Assembly: GCA_029216955.1 (NCBI GenBank)
Contig: JANAVB010009598.1
Location: 23,556,322 to 23,620,321 of the forward strand
Direction of reading: 5' to 3'
Source: Iris pallida
Taxonomy: Eukaryota; Streptophyta; Magnoliopsida; Asparagales; Iridaceae
Length of the DNA: 64,000 nucleotides
Shown here: piece by piece, positions 1 to 9,318 of the stretch
Position numbering within the stretch: position 1 is the stretch's first letter
How the letters are laid out: every line of letters begins with the position of its first letter
Made by a program: the position numbers and the translations under genes
The notes under the pieces: model-generated
Seen by the model: the letters and a program-made list of their open reading frames with translations, nothing else
Told to the model about the DNA's origin: nothing
Databases searched by the model: none

Positions 1-653
1 CAGTGGCGATGCTTGGAATTTTCCAAGCTACTTCTTGAACTCTTGTACAAGACTCCTAACTGAGAGATGCTGAGCACTCGAGACTTAGGAAGCTTGTGGC
101 TAGTAGATGAAGAAGGGTATGGCTTATATTGAGCTTAAGAGAGAAGAGAAGAGAAGATTGGATGAGTGAAAATGAGAGAATTCTTGGCCTATTTATAGGG
201 TTTTAACAGGCAGAATTCGGCCAGAATTCTGGTAGAAATTTTCAAAAATTTGGCCGTTGGACAACTAGCAACCAGCCAGCCCTAAAAATTAGGGTACTAA
301 TTTTTAGGGGACAGAGTTCGGCCCGAACTCTGTGTGGAGGCAGAGTTCGGCCCGGACTCTGTCTCCAGAGCACAGAATGGGTCCAAGGGTCCAGTGGGCT
401 GATTTTGGATGTGGAGCTTTATGGATTTGGATAGGTTATGGATTGAGTCTCAAGAGCCCAGCATAACTCAGCTTACAATCATTCTAGACTCAATAAATAT
501 AAAAGTACAGACTCAAAAAATGACTCGCATCTGCAAAAATGAGCTGTCATCTGGCTTGAACTGGATGTAGTCGTCGTGTGTCGTATTGAATTATCACAAG
601 TATTATTTAGTCAATGTTATCAATATTTGGTTGACTGTGACTTTGTGTCAACA
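1..653 (-). repeat. 3' LTR of the Sirevirus (partial)
   Basis: It matches 8608-9263 nearly base for base. It ends (plus strand) in GTGTCAACA next to the polypurine tract. The outer ~290 bp lie outside the window. It holds the same TATA box and palindromes as the partner LTR. Confidence 0.93.
211..361. repeat. palindrome cluster in the Sirevirus 3' LTR
   Basis: Three imperfect palindromes: 211-232 (CAGAATTCGGCCAGAATTCTG), 312-332 (arms CAGAGTTCGG and CGAACTCTG) and 341-361. A separate hairpin, arms CCTAAAAATTAG and CTAATTTTTAGG, lies at 280-309. They lie just downstream of the TATA box, so they would be in the RNA leader. Confidence 0.8.
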
Positions 654-869
654 ATCTCCCCCATATTGATAATTGATAAAATAATAATTGTATATTCAAT
701 ATCCATACCTGGACACATATAACGACATAGCTCCCCCATAATTAGTGCCGAGCTTAAGAATAGCTCCCCCATAAACAATGCTGTGAATCTTGTTGGCCTG
801 TTAATAATAGTCTTCCAAAAGCACATATAAACCAAACAGAACAGAATATACACATATCTCCCCCTTTTG
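654..869 (-). promoter_or_regulatory. polypurine tract and three upstream copies
   Basis: On the minus strand the true tract (654-664, ATGGGGGAGAT) abuts the 3' LTR and would prime plus-strand DNA. Near-copies lie at 729-739, 762-772 and 855-866, all with the GGGGGAG core. Multiple polypurine tracts have been reported as a Sirevirus trait. The rest of 870-1116 shows nothing coding. Confidence 0.8.
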
Positions 870-1116
870 GCATTTAGCAATATGAGATATATAAAGAATA
901 ACTGGCAAACACATCAAAAAGAGAAGAAACTGCATATAAACTAAGATAATAACCAATAGTCATAATGACATAGAAACTGATAATAGTGCTGCCAAAGTCT
1001 CAAAAGCACAACTCATAATAAGTCTACTACAAACAAGTACATAAAAGAACTAAAGCAAAATGCATAAAACATAATCTAAGATCCTCAGTAGCATCATCAA
1101 AAGTAGTCCATATCCA

Positions 1117-2403
1117 TCATCGAGCATGAGATGGCCCGGCGCCGTCTGATGGATCAGAAAAGAAGCGATATGGGTCCACAAATGCCGTATCCGGATCCAT
1201 GTAGCGACGGACCCAAGGGTCATTAATACGAAATCCCTCACGATCTGGGTCTCGCTCCATAGGAATGGACATGGAAGGATGGCGAGACATGGAATACCGA
1301 ATGTCATGCAGCGAGTTGCTAATAGCACTCATTTGTAAAGTAGTCAGGTAATCCAGCTGAGTCCATCGACCGTCCTCCAAAGTGAAACGATCTCGGAGCA
1401 TGGCCTGAAGAGACTCAAGAGTGGCCGGAGGAGGATGAGGATCCTGTCCGAGAGGAAGGGCATCTGGCTCATCATCAGAATGCTCAGACACTACTGGTGA
1501 GCCAATGGTTGCCTGAAGCCTCCTTACCTTAGAGAGGAAGGCAGGGGCAGGTAAGAATGGACACTCATCAAGGGGTACATGGAACGCACGAAAGATCATA
1601 GAAAAGTATAATACGTAAACCAAAGATCTTAGTTTCTTCCTACAGTTGATCATCCAATCCATCATTGTGCGTGGAAGGTTAAAGGGAACATGGAAGTGGA
1701 GACGGTATAATGCTGAGATCTCAAAATAAGTGACTTCATCGGTAGAACCCGCTTTGGGTAGAATGGTGTTGAAAATGATCCGATGAAGCTCATAGAAATA
1801 AGGATTGAGGAATTTTGCCAAGAGCTTACGAGGACGTGTGTTAGGGCTACACAGGTCATCCTTGAAGCTCTCTAGTGAAATCCCTTCGGGAAAGATAAAG
1901 GATCTAGCTTCAACAAGCTTTTCCCAAGAATTAGGCTCTTGAAGCTCAAGATATTCGGCCAATTCAAAATCATCAAAGGAGATATCTATTTTCGCAACTC
2001 GTAAATAAATATGAGTGTCAACATGGGTCAAGTTGCAGTAAAACATTTGAATAGCACTACGATAGATGATCGAATTAGAGGTAACGAGTTCATCAAGACA
2101 AATGTCATAAAATAGTGCATCACATTGTGAGAAAATGGTAAAGTTGATGGGGTGTCCCGCAAATACTGGACATGTCTGAAAATCACTAAACCAATCATTT
2201 GAGGCGTCTAGTGATACAAAAATTCGGTCGTCGTAAGTGTTTGGATCAATAGGACGTGGAGGATTGAACAACGGATGGATTTGTTGTTCAATGGCCGGTA
2301 CAACGGGTGGTGCAACGGGCGGCTCAACACGCGGAGGAGCATTCGACAAGGATGCTCCCTCTGTCCGAAGTCTCTTTTCGCGGTTGAACAGACGAGGGGC
2401 CAT
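1117..2403 (-). CDS. extra 3' ORF of the Sirevirus, plant transposon-protein-like, 428 aa
   Basis: An intact sense-strand frame between pol and the 3' LTR. I chose the ATG at 2403 (MAPRLFNREKRLR): the 19 in-frame codons upstream open with a TTG only. The N-terminus is basic, then Pro/Val-rich (about residues 25-50). Residues ~60-280 form a mixed alpha/beta block with FYCNLT and a following V-x-x-I-D-I-S pattern, which resembles the putative plant transposon protein family (Transposase_32-like) often captured by plant retroelements. The C-terminal third is acidic and Ser/Asp-rich. No membrane segment lies inside the chosen protein, so the env-like position is not matched by an env-like sequence. 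It is intact while gag and pol are broken. Function unknown; the family match is from memory of patterns, not a search. Confidence 0.6.
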   Translation of the reverse strand: MAPRLFNREKRLRTEGASLSNAPPRVEPPVAPPVVPAIEQQIHPLFNPPRPIDPNTYDDRIFVSLDASNDWFSDFQTCPVFAGHPINFTIFSQCDALFYDICLDELVTSNSIIYRSAIQMFYCNLTHVDTHIYLRVAKIDISFDDFELAEYLELQEPNSWEKLVEARSFIFPEGISLESFKDDLCSPNTRPRKLLAKFLNPYFYELHRIIFNTILPKAGSTDEVTYFEISALYRLHFHVPFNLPRTMMDWMINCRKKLRSLVYVLYFSMIFRAFHVPLDECPFLPAPAFLSKVRRLQATIGSPVVSEHSDDEPDALPLGQDPHPPPATLESLQAMLRDRFTLEDGRWTQLDYLTTLQMSAISNSLHDIRYSMSRHPSMSIPMERDPDREGFRINDPWVRRYMDPDTAFVDPYRFFSDPSDGAGPSHAR

Positions 2404-3183
2404 AACACAATAGATAATGAAAGAAATTGAGATATAGAAAAGTAAGGAGTTATACCTCAAACTAGTGATAAACTATGGAAGAGAATTGAAAAATAAGTCT
2501 TCTCCTTGAGTTTGGGGAAGAATGGAGCACAAAAGAAGAGAAGTTAGGGTTAGGGTTTTGAGAGAATTGTGTTTGAGAAGGTGGAAAGGTGGTAAGAAGG
2601 AAGGAGATGGAAGAGAAACCGAATATAAGGGAAGGGTTTCTCTTGGTCGGGTCAAATAATGACCATTGGATCAACATTTTGATCAACGGCTGGGGCTGTT
2701 CCCGGTTCTGGAACAGTCGGGCCGAATTCGGCCCAAACTCTGGTAGGAGCAGAGTTCGGCCCGAATTCCGGGTCCTGGCCACAGAACAGGAATCAGGCAG
2801 AAACAGGAAAAATATTAGTTAAGTAATAGACAAACCAATATAAGATATGAGTAAAAAGATAGGAAATACCCAAATAGTAAACAAAAGAATAACAGAAAGT
2901 GAGTTTGAAGCAGCAATATGAAATTGAAATCATAGTATTTCAGCATGTGATAAATAAAAATGAACCATATAATAAACAAGGAATTATATCATAATTCAAT
3001 ATTTTAAAGCTGCCATGGGTTAGCTACAGGGGCCGGATCCCAGCTAGCGGTAGTCCTGAGGACTAGTGCACCGTGTCGCTTAGGCTTTTACGCCTTGTTG
3101 TCAGAAGGACCATTTCGGCTTGTACCCATAGCAAGTTCATCATAATAGAATCAAGATATACTCGATATTTACGCAGGTTTATC
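2404..3183 (-). other. spacer between Sirevirus pol and the extra ORF
   Basis: About 780 bp with no convincing gene. It holds two palindromic repeats (2714-2772) related to those in the LTR and, at 3010-3115, a GC-richer stretch with several restriction-site-like palindromes. Minus-strand frames at 2462-2782 are Phe/Ser/Pro-rich and lack any known domain. It may act as the leader or promoter of the downstream ORF. Confidence 0.5.
2714..2772. repeat. internal palindromes of the same family
   Basis: 2714-2743 contains GGGCCGAATTCGGCCC, a perfect 16-bp palindrome. 2750-2772 contains AGAGTTCGGCCCGAATTCCG. Both sit about 310-370 bp upstream of the extra ORF on the minus strand. Confidence 0.75.
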
Positions 3184-4700
3184 TTAATTTATGACAACTT
3201 CATCTAAGATTCTAAGTTCACTATAAAGAAAATTGAAGCACTCTTCGGATAATAGTTTTGTGAAGAAGTCTGCTAACTGATGATCAGTGTCAATAAATTC
3301 TAAGTTAATCGTGCCATTTTGCTGATGATCACGCAAAAAGTGATGACGAATTTTAATGTGCTTCGTGCGTGAGTGACAAATGGGGTTCTTAGTCAAATTT
3401 ATAGCACTAGTGTTGTCACAAAAGATTGGAATATGCATGAAGGATAAATTATAGTCTTCAAGGGTTTGCTTCATCCACAGAATTTGTGCACAACAATGCC
3501 GAGCTGCGATGTATTCAGCTTCTATTGTAGATAGTACGACAGAATTCTGCTTCTTGCTAAACCAAGAGACTAAAGCTTTTCCTAATAAATGACACGTACC
3601 GCTCGTACTTTTACGGTCGACCTTGCATCCGACGAAGTCAGCATCGGAGTAACCAATGAGGTCAAATGATGTTGACTTGGGATACTATAGGCCCACTGTA
3701 ACCGTACCCTTAAGGTATTGAAAGATACACTTAACCGCGGTCATGTGTGATTCCTTAGGATTTGCTTGATATCTAGCACACAGGCAAACGCTAAACATAA
3801 TATCAGGGCGACTTGCAGTAAGATAAAGTAGACTGCCTATCATACCTCGATACTTACGTTGATCTACGGGTTTGCCACTATTATCTGGTTCAAGTTTAGT
3901 TGAAGTTGCCATAGGAGTGCTGATTGGTTTGACGTTGTCAAGGTCGAATTTCTTCAGCATGTCCTTTGTATACGTCGACTGACAGATGAAGGTTCCATTT
4001 GACATTTGTTTGACTTGCAGCCCAAGAAAGTAGTTGAGCTCCCCCATCATGCTCATCTCAAACTCGGTCTGCATACACTTGGCAAAATCTTGACAAAAAG
4101 TTTCATCAGTAGAACCAAAAATAATATCATCTACATATATTTGTACTAAAAGAATAGTGTCTTTGAAAGATTTTATGAAAAGTGTAGTGTCAATTTTCCC
4201 TTTTGAAAAACCTTTCTCAAGCAGAAAATTGCTTAGCCATTCATACCAAGCTCTAGGGGCTTGTTTGAGGCCATACATCGCTTTCTTTAGCTTGAACACG
4301 TGGTCGGGAAATTTATGATTTTCAAATCCAGGGGGTTGTTTTACATAAACTTCCTTCTTAATAAAACCATTTAAAAAAGCACTTTTAACATCCATTTAAA
4401 ATAATTTGAAATTTTGAAAATTTGCAAATGCACAAAGCATCCGAATGAATTCTAATCTAGCAACAGGAGCATACGTCTCATCGTAGTCGATACCTTCCTC
4501 TTGGTTGTATCCTTAGGCTACTAGACGAGCTTTGTTACGTGTGACTGAACCATCTTCATTCACTTTGTTTCTAAAAACCCATTTAGTACCAATAATTGAG
4601 TGATTAGCCGGTCTAGGAACAAGTTTCCATACTTGGCTCCTCTCGAATTGGTTGAGTTCCTCTTGCATAGCAGAAATCCAAAATTCATCATTGAAAGCTT
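3184..4700 (-). pseudogene. pol: Sirevirus pol: reverse transcriptase and RNase H part
   Basis: The RT domain runs from about 4560 to 3690: LVA*GYNQEEG (TAA for CAA), MDVKSAFLNG, AMYGLKQAPRAWY, the catalytic YVDDIIFGS and NYFLGLQV are all readable. RNase H follows with SDADFVGCKVDRKSTSG, EAEYIA and the DNTSAINL block, ending with TAA at 3184. Stops at about 4508, 4394 and 3687 look like CAA to TAA and TGG to TAG transitions. Catalytic aspartates are present, so decay is mostly by nonsense changes. It is adjacent to the extra 3' frame. Confidence 0.9.
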
Positions 4701-6223
4701 CTAAAATGTTTTTTTAGGCTCAATTTGTGAAATAAAGGCAGTGCTAGCAATAGAGTCTCTTAATGATGATCTAGTAGTTACTCCACGTGAAACCTCGCCG
4801 ATTAACAAATTTTTTGGATGTGATGGCTTGAAAGAGAATTTCTTTGGCAAGCTCTCCAGAGAATTGGTTTCGGTTGTGGTGTTCATTGGAGTAGACGTTG
4901 ATGGCTCAACATCATCATTAAGAGTAGCTGCTGCACTGTTATCTTCATCAAAAGTCACATTTGTAGACTCTTCCATAATTAATGAGCGTTTGTTAAAAAC
5001 TCTATATCCCTTACTCTTGGCAGCATAGCCAAGGAAAATACCATCATCAGCTTTGGCATCAAATTTGCCTAAGTTGTCTTTGGTGTTAAGGATAAAACAT
5101 CTACAGCCAAAAACTCTAAAATAAGAAACATTTGGGGTTCTCCCGAACCAAAGCTCATAGGGTGTTTTCTTCATAATAGGACGAATAAGTACCTTATTTA
5201 AAATGTGGCATGCTGTACTGACAGCTTCAGCCCAAAAGTATTTCGGAAGTAAAAACTTGTTCAACATGACTCTAGCCATATCGCCAAGAGTCCTATTCTT
5301 CGCTCCACAACACTATTTTATTGGGGAGTTCTTGGACAAGAAAACTCATGATCAAAACCATTGGAATCACAAAACTTTTCAAAATCAGAATTTTTGAACT
5401 CGCCTTCATGATCACTTCGGATTCGAGTAATCATGTAGCCTTTTTTGTTTTGAACTTTCTTAACAAAAATCTTGAAAACCGAAATAGCATCACTTTTATT
5501 TTCAAGAAAAAAAAACCAAGTAAATCTTGAAAAGTCATCAACAATAACAAAGGCATAGAGTTTTCCACCAAGACTGGCTACTCTACTAGGGCCAAATAAA
5601 TCCATATAGAGTAGTTGCAGGGGTCTAGTAGTGCTTACAGAGTTTATGGAATGAAAAGATGACTTGGTTGCCTTATTCAACTCACATTCAGCACATACGG
5701 TGTCCTTTTTGAATGTGATGTCAGGCAATCCTCTAACTAGCCTCTTGGTCGATAGCCTAGATATAGTATCCATATTGGCATGACTAAGACGTTGGTGCCA
5801 TAGTAACCGTTCATCTTTATGAGCATATAGGCATCTACCTGCATTGTTAGTATCTATAGACAAATAAAAAATATAAATATTGTCCTCTCTTACCCCTTCA
5901 AAAGCAATGTCTCCTGTTGACCTATCATAAATAAGGCATTTGTTTTGTCCAAAGTTAATGTCATAACCATGGTCAGCAAGATGACTGATGCTGAGCAGGT
6001 TATGCTTTAACTCGGTCACTAGGCAGACATCCCTTATTACGGGAGAGAGAGGATAACCAATAATACCATTACCTATAATATAACCTTTTAGGTTATTGCC
6101 AAAGGATACATATCCTTCTCTCTTCATCGATAGTGATGCGAAAAGATTTGTGTCTTCCGTCATATGCCGCGAGCATCCACTATCGAGAATCCACTTACTT
6201 TTAGTTGAGGAGGAAAGGTCCAC
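4701..6223 (-). pseudogene. pol: Sirevirus pol: protease and integrase part
   Basis: The minus strand opens with WILDSGCSRHMT, the aspartic protease site (DSG intact). The integrase follows: an HHCC zinc finger (WHQRLSH ... CAECEL), the core aspartates in MDLFGP and RSDHEGEF, and, after a frameshift near 5318-5280, the end of the core and the GRTPNVSYFRVFGC region typical of copia. The acidic C-terminal part ends near 4701. Gag lies in another frame, so at least two frame changes separate the domains. The function would be polyprotein cleavage and cDNA insertion; this copy is dead. The lineage call is sure, exact domain ends are not. Confidence 0.88.
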
Positions 6224-8263
6224 CTACATCAAGAGTAGATGTAACCTTTGGTACCCAAGTTCTTGAGGGTCCTGAAGAGTTAGTTTTTGGAAACCATGCA
6301 TATATCTTTCTATCTACTAATCTTCTTATTCTACATTGTGGTAAAATGTGTCCATGTAAACCATAATAAGTACATATAGCATTCCTATTTACATTAGAAG
6401 AATGCTGATAATGTCTATAAGCAGAATAATAAGGAGAAGTGTGATGATATGTAGATTCAGCATGGTGATGATGACTATGTGGAGTGGCATGGTGATATTG
6501 TCTATATGGTATGGCATGATGATATTGTCTATATGGCATGACATGATGATTTCTATATGTAGAGTGATGTTGATTGTGTCTTTGTGCAACATGGTGATGA
6601 TTGTATCTATGTGTAGCATGATATTTTTGTGACATATGATGATTATTTCTACGTACATGTGGTTTGTGTCCTTTGTGAAAGTGTGTGTACATGTAAGCAT
6701 GATTATGAGCAGCATGAGGATGACGTGGTTGACTAGTATGAGTGGTGTCATGCTTTGTGTGTGTCTCATGTGATTGGGTTTGAGGTTGAGCAACCTATTT
6801 TTCCAATTTAGTCTCTAGTTTCTTAGAGACAGCTTGCAATTCAGTAATCTTAGCATTCAAACCATGCATCTTGGTAATAGCAATCTTGTGTCTGCTCTTT
6901 TCTTCTGCAAGCTCCGTGTTGAGTGTTGTGATTTTTTGTGTTTGTTGTTCAATGCGTGCTTCGGCATCATGTAAGCTTATTTTAAGCTTAGATACCTCAT
7001 CAATGACATCCGTGGGTGAAGTGTCTCTAATGTTATCAAGTAATAGAGAAAGTCTTTGTATTTCGACTTCATGACTTTTGATTTTGTCCTTAGCATGTTT
7101 GTATTTACCAATGACCTTTTTGTGATCACTAAGTAAATCGGTGAAAGCATCGCCAAGTTCATCAAAAGTGAAGTCGTCAAGAGTTTCGTTTGATACCTTG
7201 TCGGACGTCGCCATTAGGCACACATTAGCTGTATCTTGAGGAGAGTTCTTTTCTTCCTCGGAATCACTAGCTTCACTTTCATGCCAAATGCTTGTGTTGG
7301 CATATTTCTTTGAGGAGGTCTTCTTGTATGGCTTTTCATAGCGGTTGCTCTTCTTCAAGAATGGATAGTCTTTTCGGACGTGTCCAGTCTTCTTGCAACC
7401 GTAGCAGGTCGGCTCCTCTTCTCCATCTTCTTGTGGTTCCTTCTTTCTTTGATTGAAGCGAAGGAATCTCTTGAAGTTGCGAACCAGGAGGGCTTGATCA
7501 TCATCTTCTGAGTTGTCGTCATCCGTCTCTTCGGGTTCAGCCCTCCGTCGGTGAGCTTTGAGTGCAATTTCCTTAGCCTTAGGAGCAGGCTCTTCGAAGT
7601 CCTTGAGGTAAAGCTCATGAGTCATTAGCTTTCCCATCAAGGTCTCCATAGACATGGTTGTGAGATCATTTCCTTCTATGATGGCTGTCACCTTAGGGTT
7701 CCAAATTTTTGGTAGCCCCCTAAGTAGCTTGCGAATCTTCTCGTGATTTGAATATTGCTTCCCAAACGAAGACAGGGAGTTGATGATGTCGAGGAATCTT
7801 GTGAACATTTGCGTGATCGTCTCGTTTGGCTTCATCTTGAAAGCCTCGTATTCTTGAGTAAGACGGCTTATCTTTAATTCCTTGACTTGGGTGGTTCCTT
7901 CATGCGTCACGTCTAAAAGTTTCCATACTTCGTGAGATGTGGTACATGTAGATACCCTGTTGAACTCATTTCTGTCTATAGTACAGAATAAAGCATTAAT
8001 AGCTCTCGCGTCTAGACTTGCCTGTTTTTTCTCCTCGTCAGAATATTTGTCATGTGATTTCTCAACGAGATCGCCATTGACAACTATTCTGGCGGGCTTT
8101 TTGTAACCGTCAGTGACGATAGTCCACAGGTCAAAGTCTACGACTTGAGATAAAAACTCATTCTTGTTTTCCAATACGTGTAGTTAGTTCCATCAAATAG
8201 GGGAGGCCTATAAGTGGACTGTCCTTCACCGTGATTGGAAATCAAGGATTGTGTGGTTGCCAT
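6201..8263 (-). pseudogene. gag: Sirevirus gag, frameshifted and nonsense-mutated
   Basis: Capsid/nucleocapsid polyprotein. The likely start is the ATG at 8263: that frame reads into FDGTNYTYWK, the usual copia gag opening, and then shifts by one base near 8150-8175. The 8174-6795 frame carries the UBN2-type gag core and a knuckle CYGCKKTGHVRKDY whose last Cys is Tyr. A TAG at 6795-6797 (probably an old CAG) interrupts. The same frame continues through 6692-6201 with a very His-rich tail and a second knuckle-like CTYYGLHGHILPQC, again with one Cys changed to Tyr. It would form the virus-like particle and bind RNA; this copy cannot make it whole. A coiled-coil-like stretch precedes the TAG. 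Confidence 0.85.
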
Positions 8264-8303
8264 GGATCAGCTCTAGGATGTAAGTCCTTATAAAGAGAAC
8301 AGA

Positions 8304-8315
8304 GCTCTGATACCA
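8304..8315 (-). promoter_or_regulatory. primer-binding site, initiator-Met tRNA
   Basis: The minus strand reads TGGTATCAGAGC two bases after the 5' LTR end. This is the standard complement of the plant initiator-Met tRNA 3' end used by copia elements for first-strand priming. Confidence 0.93.
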
Positions 8316-8796
8316 ATTGAAGAACAGATGGCAACTCTAGAGGGGGGTGAATAGAGTTATAGTAATAATAGCCAATTAAAAAATCAACTCTTTCACGATC
8401 TAAAATTAATCAGTGTAAATGCAGAAAATAAATAAGTAGCAAGAGAGCATACACAAACACAGCCGATTTTAACCTGGTTTCCCTCGTGGAGGACTAGTCC
8501 AGGCCTGAGAACTCTAGCTCAGGATTAAATCCACTATTTGTGAAATAGTAGTTACACCCCGTGCCTTTTCTTCAGAAGAGCACGTCAACTTCTTATAATG
8601 GATTGCAGTGGCGATGCTTGGAATTTTCCAAGCTACTTCTTGAACTCTTGCACAAGACTCCTAACTGAGAGATGCTGAGCACTCGAGACTTAGGAAGCTT
8701 GTGGCTAGTAGATGAAGAAGGGTATGGCTTATATTGAGCTTAAGAGAGAAGAGAAGAGAAGAGAAGATTTGATGAATGTAAATGAGAGAATTCTTG

Positions 8797-8809
8797 GCCT
8801 ATTTATAGG
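8797..8809 (-). promoter_or_regulatory. TATA box of the Sirevirus 5' LTR
   Basis: The minus strand reads CCTATAAATAGGC, a near-ideal plant TATA box. The same box is at 187-199 in the 3' LTR. Transcription would run leftward into gag. Confidence 0.75.
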
Positions 8810-8820
8810 GTTTTAACAAG

Positions 8821-8971
8821 CAGAATTCAGCCAGAATTCTGGTAGGAATTTTCAAAAATTTGGCCGTTGGACAACTAGCAACCAGCCAGCCCTAAAAATT
8901 AGGGTGCTGATTTTTAGGGGACAGAGTTCAGCCCGAACTCTGTGTGGAGGCAGAGTTCGGCCCGAACTCTG
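8821..8971. repeat. palindrome cluster in the Sirevirus 5' LTR
   Basis: This is the partner of the cluster at 211-361: palindromes at 8821-8842, 8922-8942 and 8951-8971, conserved except for single-base changes. Confidence 0.8.
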
Positions 8972-9258
8972 TCTCCAGAGCACAGAATGGGTCCAAGGGT
9001 CCAGTGGGCTGATTTTGGATGTGGAGCTTTATGGATTTCGATAGGTTATGGGTTGAGTCTCAAGAGCCCAGCATAACTCAGCTTACAATCATTCTAGACT
9101 CAATAAATATAAAAGTACAGACTCAAAAAACGACTCGCATCTGCAAAAATGAGCTATCGTCTGGCTTGAACTTGATGCAGTCGTCGTGTGTCGTATTGAA
9201 TTATCACAAGTATTATTTATTCAATGTTATCAATATTTGGTTGACTGTGACTTTGTGT

Positions 9259-9263
<5 letters not shown>

Positions 9264-9316
<53 letters not shown>
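9264..9316. repeat. (TA)n microsatellite at the Sirevirus insertion point
   Basis: Uninterrupted TA repeat directly outside the Sirevirus 5' LTR. It marks the target DNA the element entered. Confidence 0.9.

Positions 9317-9318
<2 letters not shown>

Larger units (their letters stand above)
1..9263 (-). mobile_element. Sirevirus-type Ty1/copia LTR retrotransposon, nearly complete
   Basis: Two direct repeats (1-653 and 8318-9263) flank a 7.66-kb interior whose minus strand carries the copia order gag, protease, integrase, RT, RNase H. A primer-binding site abuts the right (5') LTR and a polypurine tract abuts the left (3') LTR, which fixes the orientation. The RT box YVDDIIFGS, a large gag with two zinc knuckles, an extra 3' reading frame and repeated polypurine tracts fit the SIRE/Sirevirus lineage. 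The 3' LTR is cut by the window start (about 290 bp missing against its partner), so a target duplication cannot be checked; the right flank begins ATATA inside a TA repeat. Gag and pol carry stops and frameshifts, so the copy is non-autonomous. Confidence 0.93.
8318..9263 (-). repeat. 5' LTR of the Sirevirus (complete, 946 bp)
   Basis: Bounded by TG at 8318 and CA at 9263, with the primer-binding site immediately inside. It holds a TATA box (8797-8809), three palindromes of the CAGAGTTCGG family, and a GAGA-rich stretch near 8745-8765. Confidence 0.93.

Noticed and set aside
2404..2460. Hydrophobic N-terminal extension (LLFYISISFIIY) suggesting an envelope signal peptide on the Sirevirus extra ORF
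   Set aside because: The extension begins at TTG, not ATG; the first ATG is at 2403, after the hydrophobic stretch.
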